Of a stretch of 28,936 nt of DNA, positions 1-11,290 are shown in pieces; position 1 is the stretch's first letter; each line of letters begins with the position of its first letter. The notes under the pieces were generated by a model. It was not told the origin of the DNA. It did no database searches and saw nothing but the letters and a program-made list of their open reading frames with translations. The position numbers and the translations under genes are program-made. Origin of the DNA: Ectocarpus siliculosus. Lineage: Eukaryota; Sar; Phaeophyceae; Ectocarpales; Ectocarpaceae. The stretch is taken from NCBI GenBank assembly GCA_000310025.1, contig FN649733.1:3155149-3184084 (forward strand), read 5' to 3'.

Positions 1-261
1 GACGGAGCGGCTGTTGAGCAGGGGAGGCGGGGACGGCTGCGGTGGTGGAGACGGGGCGCTCGTTGGGAGGAGGAAAGGATGAGGTCTCGACTTCGCCGCG
101 AGATGGGGGGAGGGGTACGGGGTTCAACGACCTCGGGGGTCGCGAGCGGAGGCGGGGTCTCCCCCTGCTGCGTAACGGAGAGTTCTCCGTCGTAATTGAG
201 GCTGGAAAGGTTGGAGGTGTCACCGTTTTCGCAGGACATGGTGTGGAGAGAGAGAGGGGCG
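1..261 (-). CDS. Probable sixth exon of the DUF1365 gene (partial)
   Basis: Exon 5 ends two bases into a codon (AG). At 264-262 on the minus strand there is a CAG acceptor after a pyrimidine-rich run, and entering at 261 supplies the one missing base and opens a frame with no stop to the window edge (about 87 codons). Third codon positions in the first two thirds are strongly C-rich, as in the proven exons. The peptide is Ser/Pro-rich (for example TPPPLATPEVVEPRTPPP) and shows no recognisable DUF1365 motif, so it is either a low-complexity linker before the family's C-terminal helix or a chance open frame. The opposite strand is also open here, which weakens the case. Confidence 0.42.
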
Positions 262-3200
262 CTGTGGACAGAGATAGGGCAAGTTCACGACCCGCGTGCA
301 GCTGACGCCAATAAGGGTTGGCCATCTCAACCACAGGGAGGGTGTTGATCCCTCAGCCGTCTGGTGAACAGGCGGTCTCTCCGGAGCAGTGGTGGCGACC
401 GTGAGGTATCACGGGGCAGGACAGTTTTCTAGGAAGAGGCGACGGGTCTCTGGAGACAGAGATGAAGACGGATGTGACAGACGAGGAGGGGGGGACTGTG
501 CACAGCACAGCTCTCCAGCGCTGACGCACAACAAGCCTGACGCCGCGTGGGCACACGCCATGCTGAGCTGGCACGCTGACGTAGCGTGAGACAGCTGTCA
601 TGTCAGCTGGCGGTTGCTGCGACTGATATATTGAAGTCGTTCAGTGAACGGGGTATCTCGGAACACGCGCCTACAATGGCATGCGTATACATGCGTGCGG
701 GGAATGATCCGCAGAATAGTGCGGAAGAACAGTTGAAATGGTCCTCGAGTATGAGCGTGCTCTACAGGGAGACCGGTGACTCACACTACAAGACGAAAGA
801 ATTTCATTGGTTGGCTATGTCGATGCTACCAAATACTTAAAAAAAGTAGCACACACGCTTCTGTTTCTGATCTGTTTCAATTCGACGTCCATTCTTTGCG
901 AACCCGTTCGCAAGGTTTGAGCTAAAAAACACATACCCTGCGCCGATAAAAACCTCGTGTACTTTTGGTTGTCGTGACAACCGCTGCCTGGCGTATTTTC
1001 ATTGGTCAGCCGGGTGGTGCCGCCCGCGGTAAACAAACAAAACACAAGCAGAAACACCAAACAAATTACCCTTTATGCCCCGCTCGGTTAAGATGCAAAC
1101 AGTATCAATCAACAAAAACCACACGCACCTTCTTAGGACAAGCTTAGCGTCAAAGAAGACCTTGCCGCTGCCGGACTCTAGCAGGGTGGTCTGCGCCATC
1201 AGGCCGCTGCCGGGACTTGCGTCGGGAGCCGTGAACTTCCAGTCGTACGTGTGCTTCATGCTCATGAACGGCGACACGTGAAAGTCCTTCTCGAACCTGG
1301 AGCGACGGTGCCGTTAGCGTCGAGAGGTGCGACCGGCGTATGGTAAGCATAGGTCATCTACGTACTGCTGTGGCCGCCGGTCTTTACACACGTCGGAACT
1401 TCGAGGTACACTTTCTTTTCTCACTTGGGGGCGAATTTTGGTGCGTGTACCCGACGGCATGCTCGAACGACTTTCGTGCTTCTCGTTCGTGAGTCGAAGC
1501 TTTTCTTTTTGCTGTCTTTTTTTTTTCTCAGGGCGCCGCCAACCTAACTTCTCCCGAGCTTCTGTTTCGATTGGTGTGGAGGTTTCGAACGCGGAAAAGT
1601 CACTCCGCTGATATGTGGAACCCAGCAGATCAAGCCTCATGCGTAACACGAACAATGGATAGGAAGCGGTTGTTATCTCCTCGCATCACCTGTATCGAGT
1701 TATTTCCTTGGTGCCCCTCTTGCTGGTGTTGTTGTCGTTGTCGTTGCTCTTGTCCTTGGCGATAACTTGGACCCCTTTTGTCTTGGGGTTGAGGACGTAG
1801 CAGTGCATCTCTCCCCAGGGAGTGTTGCTCACCTTTGGGGAGCAGTTATCAGCGTCGACGTTATCGAAAACGACGAGCAAAAGAAGCGACATCCACCGAT
1901 GTTAACGTTGCTAGCAAAACCGGGTGGGTGGGTGTAATATGAGTGCCATGGTCAGTCTGGGATGCACAACGCGTGGGTATCTGTTTCAATTCCACACCGC
2001 ACTAAACATACACTAAACCGCACTGTACCGTACTGCAGCGAGATGTGCACACCTTACGAGACTACCTACAAAGAAATTGTGAGGTTGAGGGCCCTCCTGG
2101 CGGAGGTCCACGCCGAAATGGTCGCAGTTATCGTGCCGGAATCCTTCCACACAAATAATCAAGGAGGCGTTACGACCGATCTCCAGCACACGCATCGAGG
2201 CAGCCTGCACGGTAACCAATCGCGCTCCACCACACAGCATAGCTATGTTGTCTCATTACCACGGCCATTTCGTGTGGCGCCAAAAAAGGGTACAGTAATT
2301 GAATCATCTCCGCTGAGACGAATGTGGGACTCGATGCACCTGGCCTGTTGCGGAACAGAATGGTCGCTGACGTTCGTAAGGGGGGAGCGGGCGCGGGAAG
2401 ACTGCAATACTGGCTACGATGGCACGTCAATTATGCCACCACCCAGGGTCAAGCGTGAGATCAAACCCGTGATTCAAGCGAATGCAAACTCATGAAACAT
2501 GTAACTCTCACTTCGCGAGCAGGTTTCAAACACGCTCTTGCTTTGAAAAGTGGCTTCACTCCCACCACCGCCGTCCGTGTGCAACTCCTTAATAACACCA
2601 TCATAAATCCAAACCCAAAGCAGTTTCACCCCTCGCCCAAGTGCTTCAAGTAGGGTTCTCAAGCGCAGGAATAATAAAAGTGCGATGGCGAAACCATGCC
2701 TTTACAACCGCGGTCCATACTACACGCCTCAGCTGTCACCGCAGCCGTACCTCTGCCACCACTGTCTCGATTTCCCTCTCCGTCTTGTCGAGGCAGTAGT
2801 AGAACGAAACCGGGTTGAAGCAATAGCCAAGGTACGCCAGGTGCGTCAGGAGCTGCACTCGGCCCGTGGGTCGAGCCTGGCCAGAAAACAAGACATGAAA
2901 AGGGAGTGCGACAGGCATAATCAAGAGGCGTGTTCTAGCTTCCATGCCGTGCATTTACTTCACGCAACAAACGACACCCGTAGCAGACTGCTACAGAATG
3001 CTATCCTCTCTGAAAATGACCAACTTCGAAGAATACTGCCATAAGTTATCTCGGGAAAAAAACAAGACACCAGAACACTTCGTTCAGATTTGGAAGTTTC
3101 GGCAGCCCCGCCGACGTCGTCCAAATTATTATCGAACTCCCGATACATGCTGCCCCCTTCCCCCCCGCATCTCCTCTACGTGTAGCCTGACACACAGAGT

Positions 3201-5484
3201 TCTCCTCTCGAACGACATGCGACTACTACCGGTTCCCATCGCCTCCAATCGCCCCCAGCCTCACCCCTGTAGCCTCCTCGACGATGTCCCTAACCCTATC
3301 TGCGAGGCTCGACGACAGCGGTGGAGAGGATGTCGCCGCCGTAGCCCTCGCCCTGGACGGGCCGGACGCCCCTCGGCCCCCCTCGTTCCTCCCCACCCCA
3401 TCTCCCGCAGCATCGACGGGGTCCCCTGCCGCTGCGCTGCTGCTTTCGTCACCACCACCCCCACCACCCGCCGCAAACACCGGTGTGGCGGCCCCCCTCC
3501 CCTTCAGGTGGTCTGCGGACCGGAATCTCGAGAGCGCCGGGAGCCGGGCCGATCCCACCGGCCAAATGTACCTGTTGGGCACAACGCGCGTGAGCAGTGT
3601 GTACATGCGGCGGTGCAGGTTGCGTATGGGTATCACATTGCGTGGGGGACGTGCGTCGCGACAGCAACATGAAAGATGGCCAAACAATTCTGTAGTGGGT
3701 CGTAGAGCGGCGGCGATGCTGTGACTACAAGCTCCAATTGAAATTATCAGTGGCCTGTTCCGTTGGACCTCCCCTTTGAAACCTGTCACACTACACACGC
3801 GAGAAAAACTACGTCCTGTTGGCTAGCGAGTCTCGTCTCGACGTCAGGTTTGCTCACCACAGGAAGAGCGACTTACTTCCCCGGGAATACTTTTCGGCTG
3901 AACTAAATGTCAGGAGCGCTTGTTGCTGCATCCGATCGGACCCGAAGGAATGAGCTCGTGATCATACTGCTGTCTTTTACGCGAGGGCAAGGTCGCCCGT
4001 TGTCAGTAACACCTCGAACACGTGTGGAAACAGCTATTTTCTACCTTCCACGTCGCCTGTGCCCAAGCGGGCAACCGCACATCGCTCAACGTGTCCATCG
4101 AGCGACCGGGAGAACGCAGTGACCCACGTCCTGCCCCACGTTTCCCTCCTCTTGTCTTCATACAAAAAAAAAAACAGATATTTTCTTCAATTGCGGAAGC
4201 CAGTTCCCCCCTTCCGGGCAGCGAAAACCTCGAGGAATTTCTCTGCTGACCAATCACAGCGCTCTTTGCCCCCCCAATCTGTACTGGAGGGCCTCTGTCT
4301 GGGTACCATTTGTAACGTTACAACGACTTTGCGGCGTATCTCTGTTCCAGTCTGTCACCCCCAACCTATTCACCCCCCCTCTTAGGACGCCACTCATTAC
4401 GCAGCAAATATCGCTATCAAAGGCTGTCCCCTCTTTGATCAAGGGGGCATCGGAGGGACTGCAGTTGAACTTTCACCCAGGGACTGCGAGCATGATCCAA
4501 TCACAGCGCTTCTACCTGTGCGCGCTTTCTTGCAAACAAGGCGTGTAAAGGCTTGTACAACAGGCCCCACGGTAGCGTGTTGTGGGGTGTGATGCGCAAG
4601 CAAAGTGCGTGATCGGTGGTGTTTTTAGAAAGGAAACATAATCTCACAGAAAGAGTACCCGTTCGAGATATAACCACAGAGTGGAAAGGGGTGTGCTGAG
4701 AAGTCTTTGTTTCCTGGCGAAACCATGACACCAAGGCTGTGGTGTAACACACGCCGGTTGTCCCTTCCTTGCTCCCTTATCCCACGGGGAGGCACGTCAA
4801 GCTGGATAGGCGGAGAACTCATCGAACGGAGGAGTTCAACTCTTCCGCTGTAAGTCGACCTCTCCTTCGCATCTTGTGCAACGACCGGCATTTCCGTCTC
4901 GAGGATGGTGTCATCCTCGTCAGAAAAGGGGCAACACAAAGAACTGGCGTCTACAGACGAAACATGGAGTACACAGCTGTCTCGTTTGCGTGTACTTGCC
5001 TTGCCGTCCGTGAAAGGTTGAGTATGTGCACCTCAGCGCGCGAGCGCCCTTAGTTCATTCAACGACAGCGGTGTCCTGCTGTTGTGCGTATACTCTGTTT
5101 TTGTCGACAGAAGCTCCACTGCACGGCGCTCTGCTGCCGCTGTTTGCGGCTGAATTATGTACCATGATAAGCTGCAGATATCTGGGTGATACCTTTACCT
5201 TAGTACGCGTCTCACCATGGAAACGCGATGTCCAGCTCGTCGAGGTCGACGAGGCAATAGAAAATCGGGTACGAGAAGTGGTGCGCCGTCGGCTTGAACC
5301 TCGCATGCCACACACGGCCCGCATAGACTGCCGACCTCCCTTCGCCTTCTCCCCTGCCCCGCCTGCGTCGTCTTGCTACTGCATCTGACACGAGCGCTAC
5401 TGCTACCAACGAGGACAGCAGGAGCAGAGCTCCAGCTGTGCCTGCTGCAACTTTGAGAATGTACTGTCGCAAGCTCTCAACCAT
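1..5484 (-). CDS. DUF1365 family protein, multi-exon, C-terminus off the left edge
   Basis: Exons, in order of transcription: 5484-5216, 3571-3265, 2876-2751, 1832-1690, 1296-1129, and probably 261 to beyond base 1. All junctions are GT-AG and all phases agree. The ATG at 5484 begins a short head, one hydrophobic stretch (about residues 12-34) and a basic run, which looks like a signal anchor. DUF1365 landmarks follow in family order: YAGRVWHARF and FSYPIFYCLVDLDEL (exon 1); RFRSADHL and LADRVRDIVEE (exon 2); LLTHLAYLGYCFNPVSFYYC (exon 3); NTPWGEMHCYVL (exon 4); FHVSPFMSMKHTYDW and FFDAKLVLRR (exon 5). A Gly/Ala/Ser-rich insertion of roughly 55-60 residues splits exon 2, and an Asn/Asp/Lys-rich one ends exon 4. 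The biochemical function of the family is unsettled; bacterial members commonly sit beside FAD oxidoreductase and cyclopropane-fatty-acid-synthase-like genes, hinting at lipid modification. The family call is very secure; exon 6 is less so. Confidence 0.9.
262..1128. other. Intron 5 of the DUF1365 gene
   Basis: Intron of 867 bases, with a GTGCGT donor on the minus strand at 1128. An open frame on the plus strand (586-840) has no recognisable motif and no splice or context support. Nothing else is seen. Confidence 0.5.
3572..5215. other. Intron 1 of the DUF1365 gene
   Basis: Intron of 1,644 bases, with a GTGAGA donor at 5215 and a CAG acceptor at 3572 on the minus strand; the tryptophan codon is split TG/G across it. 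Short open frames on both strands show no family motif. No repeat was recognised. Confidence 0.6.
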
Positions 5485-6081
5485 ATCGACAATTGTCGCA
5501 GGAAAACAGCAGTATCTCAGGTGTCTTTCTTCTCGTGGAACCGTCGGACACGGCGCGCCCTGTGCTGCTTATGGATGACACAGCACATCCCAGATGCACA
5601 CCAACATGCTACGCTCGGGTCCGGAATGAAGAGTTTCGCCGCACATCGGTAGGTACGGTACCATGTACTGAACTTTGTCATTCACGAGGCCCCCGAGACG
5701 ATCTTTCGACGATCTTTCTTCCGACTTGTGTTGTGGCGCCATCTTGGCCCCTTCCCTCACTCTGTTGTGTACCAGCCACGTAGCTTTTCTTCGGTACATG
5801 CGCCGATCAACAACTAAAATGATACAGTAACTAACTTCGTGCCTTGTACATCAGAAGACAAGACGAGACTGCTGTAGTAGGTACATGCATGGTGTTGTGT
5901 GCACTTGGATTTATTTTCCGCGCTACGTATCAGGCAACCAACGTGTATGCGCTCAGCGTCGACGGGGCAAAGATGACTGCTCCTCTCGACGACTAGCCAA
6001 GCAAGGTGAACCAAAGATCGAGATAAATCACGAAGAAAGGCTACGGGGGTCTTGCGTGACGAAAGCACTTGGGTTTGTCAA
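5485..6081. promoter_or_regulatory. Divergent intergenic region between the DUF1365 and beta-hydroxylase genes
   Basis: The start codons at 5484 (minus) and 6082 (plus) face away from each other across 597 bases, so both promoters and 5' UTRs must lie here unless upstream noncoding exons exist. No TATA box or other motif can be assigned with confidence. Confidence 0.45.
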
Positions 6082-9000
6082 ATGCACAACAAAAAAGCAC
6101 GACGCCAGGGACGAGCGAAGGGAACCGATGAGGCGTTAGAAGAAGGAGGACCAAGCGTTGAGCACACCGGTCCGCAGTCGGTTACTCTGCCCGCCGTGGA
6201 GCAAAGGCTCCGTACGAGAATCGATAAGTTCGTGCGCGGATACGGGCTAACGCCAATGGGTGAGGCGGTCGCTCGCAGTTGGATACAGGTGGGTCCCACA
6301 CTGCATGCCTATTCAGTTTTCCTCGTCGTCGCGTAGATGACCTCTTCGTAATGCTGCGCGTAGCGAGGGTGTATGCGCATGCTGCTGTTTTGATAGGCAC
6401 CTGACGTGTGTTCCTGTCGCACTCGTGCGGCGTGCTTGCTCTCATTGCCATAACATGCTTAAACCACTGCCTTGGCTTTCCTATTCGGCACGACGATGAG
6501 CGGGGGGGGCGTTGACCCCTCCCACGGGACGAAAGCAATCGGAATTTGTCACAAAAACTAACAAGTGCGCATTTCCTGCCCGTCGTCACTCTAATACTGC
6601 GGCCAGAGTATTGGATCAGACTCTACCGGAGATTTTTCTCGGGTGCGCGGTTGGCTTGTCGGCCGACTGAACTCGTTTGGATCTTCAGGGATATCTACGT
6701 CGGCATCAAGCAAATGGCAAGCGGGCTGCCCTGAGATAATACCCGGTGAGCTAGTATACGGCTGTCCCGCCCAGGTCACGATGGCATGCAACCCTTCATG
6801 CCATCCGCGGGTACGGCAAATCGGTTTCCTCGTCTGCTGGCTCAGACAGCACACTCACATGCCCAACAAAATATACTAGTTCATCACAAGGGTTGACTGC
6901 CCGATACGCTTGGTTCCTCCCAAAGGGTTGGTCCGGTGTTCACCACAACCCAATGCCCTACGTTCCACGAGTTTCTTGCCGAACATCACCGGCACATGTA
7001 CAAAGTACTCTCATCATCATGGGTTGCGGTGTGGAACACTGTGTATACCGCAAATCGTTATCACACAAAGCATGATTACAAACGGATCCTGAGGTATAAA
7101 GCCTCTTCTTTTCTGTTGGGGCGTGTCTCGCCGCTACTACTCTCGTCCAACAAAATCGGCGTTTTTTGTCCCCAACCTATGCTTGCTGTCGCTGGCTTGA
7201 TGATTTGAAGGTTTGAGGTCGAAGGCTTTCTGGTCGGCGGAAGACTTCGACTTTCCATGGGTGACCGACTTCGAGAAAGGATTCCACGACGTCAGGGAAG
7301 AGCTGCTCGCTCTACGGGGACGACGAGGATTCCAGGTGAAACAATTGTTCATTGTGCAAAATTGGTAGTTTACACCCCTTTGTGGTACTACGTAATAAGA
7401 CGTTTCTCCCTGAGATACTGTTATTAAGGAGGACCCGATTCGCAGGGTATCCGTCGATTGACTTTTACCAGAATCGGTACACCTTCGCATATATATGGCG
7501 TCAGCTGGATACTGGTTCGAATCTCCTTGGGTGCACGTTTTTTCTCCTGACTTGGACATTTTCCCATGGACACCATGTGTGTCAGTCCTGAGAACACCTC
7601 TTGGAATCGATCCTATAAATAACCTTGTGACACTTCCATCGAATTACCCGTCCTGGCCACAAGAGGTTCCCAGTTGAGGGTAAATTCTGTGGGTGGAGAG
7701 TGTTAAGGAGGACCCGATTCGCAGGGTATCCGTCGATTGACTTTTACCAGAATCGGTACACCTTCGCACTGTCATGTCGAATGTCATGGTAGGGTACGAG
7801 TGGATTCCATCAGAAAAATGAGTGGTGCTTCGCCTCACCGGAGATATTCCATGTACCCGACGGTTTAAGAATTAAGAGGGGGTATGAAAGGACAAGACCC
7901 ATCCCCCCCTGCCCTCTCGCTCCTTTCTGGGCCCTTACTGTTACCGTTCTGACCCATCAGCCATACAGGGCGCCCAATGGCGGATCGTGCAGTGGAGACT
8001 TGGCGGCGAAGGATGGTGTGGGGAGCCATTGCCATGAAGGGGGAGATTGGAATGTATTTTACCTTTTTTTGCACAGCGTCGTCGACTTTTCACAGGTGCG
8101 TGAGACAGCGCTGATATAAAATGGGAGCAGGTAACTTGCGTTGAATTAAAATCTCAGAACCTACAGCAGTATGAAAGCTGGCTAGACATGGAGGACCTAC
8201 AACCAATAGTAGGCTGGAAGTGCTACTACTCCCATCTCTATCTCCCTCCCCGCCCCCTGCCTCGATGGACTTGTACTCTAATCTTAACGTCGTGTCGGTT
8301 GCATGTCTTGCTACAATTTTGCATGTATCGATCAGAATCGATCCATGTGCCCGAAAACGGTGAAGCTGGTTGAAGCCCTGCCACGCCACCACAAACACGC
8401 CTTTTTCTCGGCACTGGCACCCGGCACCCATGTCGTCAAGCACAACGGTGAGACCCAAAGCTGGAGCAAGTAGCGAGCACGGCAGGTGAACACGAGAGGG
8501 AGAAAAAGGTGATGCATCTCGTGCAGCAGGATACACTCGTCGTTTAACTTCTTCGCCACTTCCTCTCTGGCAGGATCGCTGGAGTTACCATACCGTGCTC
8601 CCTGCCCACATTACAAGCCAAACGTTGACTACCGTAAGAGTCGGAGAGATGGCACCCCCGTGTTAGCGTTTTTGTATAGAATATTTCTCCACAACCAGGG
8701 GGGTACCACTGCCGAGAAGGGTAGTATTGGAAACATCTCGTCGAGGGCTTTCCTGAGAGGTATCGGTTGGTGTTCGCACCCTCCTAGTTGTGGAGAAATA
8801 CGCTACAAAAAAACGCTTACACGGGGGTGCCATCTCATCGACTCTTACGGTACCCACGATACGACTCACCGAAGCTTCAACCGCTTCCCTCAAACTCCTC
8901 ATTCGCGACGTTTTTCATCCTTTATGCGAGCCTGCAGGTCCGACCAATAAGAAGCTTAGGGTGCATCTTCCACTCCTCGGTCCGGGGGGTGGACTCTCCC

Positions 9001-9491
9001 GCCTTCGGGTTGGTTCCGATACAAGGGAGGCTGTTGAGGGGAAGGCGCTTGTGTTCGACGATAGTTTCGAGCACGAGGCTTGGAACGACGACGACAACGA
9101 CGACGACAACGGTCACGACAAAAACGAGGAAGAATATATAGGCGAGGGCGAGGGCGAGGGCGAGGGCAAGGGCGACACCGACGGCGATGGTGACGACGAC
9201 AGCAGCAGCAGCCGCAGCAGCAGCAGCAGCAACGAGAACGTTATTGGCAGAAACGATCGCGGCACCGACAACAACATTAGAGAAGAACCGTCGTGCATAG
9301 AGGAAGCGCAAGGAGATGGCTGTAACGACCCGTGTCGCCCAGGAGAACCTGGAACACGGGGGGAACGGGGAGACTGCAGTCTGGGTGAGGGCAGGGGCAA
9401 AGCAGCAGAGAAAAGATGCCGGAGAAGCAGGGCAGCACCACGGGTTACTTTGATTGCCGACGTGTGGCACCCAGATCTTTCCAACAGGTGA
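6082..9491 (+). CDS. Aspartyl/asparaginyl beta-hydroxylase domain protein
   Basis: Six exons are inferred: 6082-6288, 6607-6745, 7211-7335, 7961-8095, 8336-8447, 8938-9491. Every junction is GT-AG with matching phase, giving 423 residues. The family is Fe(II)/2-oxoglutarate dioxygenases that hydroxylate Asp or Asn. Core blocks in order: PGLRSKAFWSAEDFDFPW (exons 2/3), PYRAP and GDWNVFYLF (exon 4), CPKTVKLVEALP and FSALAPGTHVVKHNG (exon 5), GPTNKKLRVHL, RVGSDTRE, EGKALVFDDSFEHEAW and RVTLIADVWHPDLSNR (exon 6). The His in LRVHL and the His in FEHEAW match the two iron ligands of human ASPH; the Arg in RVGS and in RVTLI match its 2-oxoglutarate-binding arginines. Bases 9090-9440 insert 117 Asp/Glu/Gly/Ser-rich residues between FEHEAWND and RVTLI, where relatives have only a few. 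Neither a signal peptide nor a membrane segment is visible. The ATG at 6082 is the first in-frame ATG of exon 1; exons 1 and 2 lack family motifs and rest on splice sites and phase. Confidence 0.9.
7424..7489. repeat. 66-bp direct repeat, copy 1
   Basis: The sequence from TTAAGGAGG to CCTTCGCA recurs without visible mismatch at 7703-7768, in the same orientation and 279 bases away. Both copies lie in intron 3 (7336-7960) of the beta-hydroxylase gene. The pair could be short terminal repeats of a small element or a segmental duplication. Confidence 0.85.
7703..7768. repeat. 66-bp direct repeat, copy 2
   Basis: Second copy of the 7424-7489 sequence. The interval between copies (7490-7702) contains no recognisable coding motif. 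It does contain GGTTCGAATCT near 7515, which resembles a pol III B box. Confidence 0.85.
8630..8852. mobile_element. Fold-back (MITE-like) element in intron 5 of the beta-hydroxylase gene
   Basis: Arms 8630-8696 and 8787-8852 are inverted copies of each other with about 90% identity; the shared outer end begins TACCGTAAGAGTCG. A 90-base loop separates them. Pairing stops sharply at both outer ends, as expected for a defined element. No clear target-site duplication was found. There is no coding capacity. It lies wholly inside intron 8448-8937. Confidence 0.75.
9090..9440 (+). repeat. Low-complexity coding insertion with GAC, GAGGGC and AGC microsatellites
   Basis: This stretch codes in order for an Asp/Asn run from GAC/AAC triplets, a (Gly-Glu) run from GAGGGC hexamers near 9141-9172, an Asp/Gly run, a polyserine tract from AGC triplets near 9199-9230, and a charged Gly/Arg/Cys-rich tail. 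The frame stays open through all of it, and the conserved RVTLIADVWHP block resumes in frame. Replication slippage of triplet and hexamer repeats is the likely origin. Confidence 0.8.
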
Positions 9492-11290
9492 CCTTCGTGT
9501 TTTCTTTGAACAGTTCATTTTGTAGTCTTGTTTCGCCGGGTTGAAACAACCATCTTGCAAATGAGAAGTGACGCCCATCTTCCCGAGGAGAATCTAAATC
9601 AGCCCGGCCCAACCCCCCTCAATGCATTCTCACTGTACTTCCCCTTCCCACACCACCTCTCGTGTGTGTATGAAATGCGTTTGTGTTTCGTCTCTCCCTC
9701 GTGTCGTGGCACGGTGTTTGTTCCTCGTGCAACGGAAAATCCGACGCATGCTTGCAGCGAAGTTCGGTTCTTGGCATTTCTACAGGAAGCCAGCCTCCGC
9801 CTCGAGAAACGCTTGGTTACGAACGTGGAGAAAGAGGAGATGTGTGCGGTGCTACAAACCCGGACGCATGATCAGGGTTGTCCCAACAACAGCAGCACCA
9901 ATAGCAAGGCCATGGGCAACTTCTTGGGCGTCATCAACCGTGCGAGAGGCCTCTGCTCGGACGAGTCAAATATATTTGGGAATTCTTAGGAATATACGTC
10001 CTCTTACCACGATGGTACCACATTTATATGCTGCCGCATAACTGAGAGAGAAAAAGTACTACCATACATAGTGTACTCTCTACACGATGATGTTTTTTAT
10101 TTACCTGGTCTCTTTGGCGGGGGGGGGACAAGTCAAATCACAAGCAAGCGACGGAAATGTATGTATGGTATTTTCCTGGGTGACCCAGAAGAGAGACAAA
10201 TCCATTAAATTTTCCTGGATCTGCAGACGGTGGGGTGTGTGTGTTGTTTTCGTCCTATATGGGGGTGCACGTTACAATCTGTACCCCCATGTTGTTTTCG
10301 TCCTATATGGGGGTGCACGTTGCAATATGTACCCACATGTAGTATGTATAATAATAGTGTAGATAAATGCTGTATTACATAAGATTAATTCTGAAATCGA
10401 CGAGGCACGAGTTGTTTGCTTCCGATTTCCGACCACATGCATACGAAACGAATTCATTCAAAGTCATTTCCACTTTCACGTTGACGAGGAAAGAGCGGCA
10501 CAAGGAAGGGTTGTAGGATAGCAAGCAAATTGACGTGCACCGACCGCAGGAAGGAACACGTCGTCCTTGAAGAAGATTGGATAGCTTCAACCTGTTCCCC
10601 TCCCAAAAGTTCTTCCCACTACAAAACTCTGAGAAAAATTGAGAAAAAACAGGCGAGGAATGCCACGAGACCCCCGCCTGCACCTGAGTTGTTGAGTGCG
10701 CATGCAATCGTGTTAATTAAGTGTTGGGGGTGACAAGCGAAAGATGCCTACGCCTACGCGACAGTATTTATTTCTGCTTCAGGCGTAGCGCCAGCACATA
10801 CTGTGGAAATGCACGACGGGTTTGTTTGTCTTCGCAGGAGAAAGACTAAAAAAAGAACGTGACAAGGCGTTGTGTAACAAGCCTCTCTGCCCCGAATCAC
10901 TGACAATACCACATTCTGTGGAACAAGGGTTTAGAGTTAGGGTTAGATTTCCTATCGGGCACATAGCAGGAATGGGATTTCGTTCCGGGTGTTTAAAAGT
11001 CGTCGACGACGTCGATGTTCGCCAGAGGAATTTTTGAAAAAACGTGCGCCTCCCGGCATCTTTGTTCCGGCGGGCGTCGCTTAACCTCAAGTGTCAGGAC
11101 AGGCCCCAACATAACGCCCCTCTCCAAGGTAAATAGTACAAGTTTCTCGGAGAGCTGTGATGTACGCTTCCAAAAAAATCGCGGCAAGGCGCCAATAGCG
11201 TGTTAACGGCGAGGAGAGTCATCCTCGACGGGTAAAAGGCCAAGAGTATGAATAGTATCGATAGGTGTGCTTTCGTTGTGACAGCAGTAG
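9492..11290. other. Intergenic region downstream of the beta-hydroxylase gene
   Basis: The proximal part presumably holds the 3' UTR of the beta-hydroxylase gene. An open frame at 9528-9989 has no recognisable motif. The region also holds a 48-bp tandem duplication at 10243-10338 and a short TTAGGG-like stretch near 10931. No supported gene is seen. Confidence 0.5.
10243..10338. repeat. Two-copy tandem repeat, 48-bp unit
   Basis: Units 10243-10290 and 10291-10338 both start GTTGTTTTCGTCCTATATGG and differ at only a few positions. Within each unit ATGGGGGT and ACCCCCAT (ACCCACAT in copy 2) could pair as a small hairpin. Confidence 0.85.

Noticed and set aside
7496-7530. Possible tRNA gene from the TGGTTCGAATCTCC T-loop-like sequence
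   Set aside because: The T stem does not pair, and no D arm, anticodon arm or acceptor stem can be drawn around it.
8922-9578. Long minus-strand open frames rich in Ala/Val and Ser/Leu
   Set aside because: They are antisense shadows of the microsatellite-rich last exon of the beta-hydroxylase gene, whose frame has conserved motifs on both sides.
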